Source: Bacteroidaceae bacterium (GTDB lineage Bacteria; Bacteroidota; Bacteroidia; Bacteroidales; Bacteroidaceae). From it: a DNA stretch of 64,000 nt. The stretch is from contig JAGBTN010000007.1 of the NCBI GenBank assembly GCA_017631315.1, positions 1 to 64,000 on the forward strand. Reading direction: 5' to 3'. Positions 62,223 through 64,000 of this stretch are shown in pieces. Both the position numbers and the translations under genes were made by a program. Under the pieces are notes generated by a model that worked only from the letters and a program-made list of their open reading frames with translations, made no database searches and was not told the origin of the DNA. How positions within the stretch are numbered: position 1 is the first letter of the stretch; every line of letters begins with the position of its first letter.

Positions 62223-62230
<8 letters not shown>
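61619..62230 (+). CDS. thiE: Thiamine-phosphate synthase
   Basis: 203 residues, TIM barrel. [38 protein letters not shown] with metal ligands, GGTANTFED and the phosphate-binding [16 protein letters not shown], plus [20 protein letters not shown]. Joins HMP-PP with thiazole phosphate. Overlaps thiS by 4 nt and thiG by 8 nt. Confidence 0.93.

Positions 62231-64000
<1,770 letters not shown>

Overview
The window comes from a Bacteroidales genome, most likely Prevotella or a close relative. The evidence is the run of Bacteroidetes-type promoters (-7 box TAnnTTTG, sometimes with a -33 TTTG), the near absence of Shine-Dalgarno sites, and lineage-typical genes (DUF3276, DUF5606, DUF4491, long NusB, DUF3127, pyruvate phosphate dikinase, GH51).

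Bases 1 to about 25,600 form an AT-rich accessory island that looks like a defence island. It opens with a frameshifted AAA ATPase. A long minus-strand block follows, read from right to left: an XRE repressor, a triple-S1 RNA-binding protein, a giant protein of about 2,700 residues (cold-shock-like domain, DEDDh exonuclease, RecQ-type SF2 helicase and UvrD-type SF1 helicase), a second SF1 helicase, an OB-fold DUF3127 protein and an exported TPR protein with an aspartic-protease domain. Divergent from it on the plus strand run a WYL regulator, an HD-domain protein, an unknown protein, a WG-repeat protein, a retron (msr-msd RNA plus reverse transcriptase), a HEPN-motif protein, a membrane-anchored WG-repeat protein, an FtsZ paralogue and a second HD protein. 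A hipBA pair closes the island.

The main result is that four promoters in the island carry the same operator, consensus RCGAAC-N5-GTTCGT, each exactly 10 nt upstream of a -7 box. They drive the WYL gene itself, the HD/unknown/WG unit, the retron unit, and the DUF3127/TPR-protease unit more than 11 kb away on the other strand. This suggests one WYL-controlled multi-gene system that combines a retron, a HEPN candidate effector, HD enzymes, a tubulin-like GTPase and a helicase/nuclease complex. The retron RNA is supported by a long a1/a2 inverted repeat ending 13 nt before the RT start.

Bases 26,400 to 64,000 are core genome: asnS, an RsuA/RluB-type pseudouridine synthase with a repetitive tail, purB, a sodium/solute symporter with a GH51 arabinofuranosidase, DedA, a glycosyltransferase, then a minus-strand unit hisH-hisA-hisF-hisIE-ftsE-lysC-lysA. 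Next come DUF3276, nusB-yajC-ybbR-coaE-DUF5606, a Na/Pi cotransporter and a porin beside a two-component system, rlmD, ppdK, wbuC, a Y-family polymerase with a YolD-like partner, rubredoxin, DUF4491 and a TPP-riboswitch-controlled thiD-thiS-thiE-thiG-thiC operon cut by the window end. A family of short intergenic repeats (TTAACCATT and AACATCTACTGCC modules) recurs at six places between 34.9 and 60.0 kb; I did not see it in the island.
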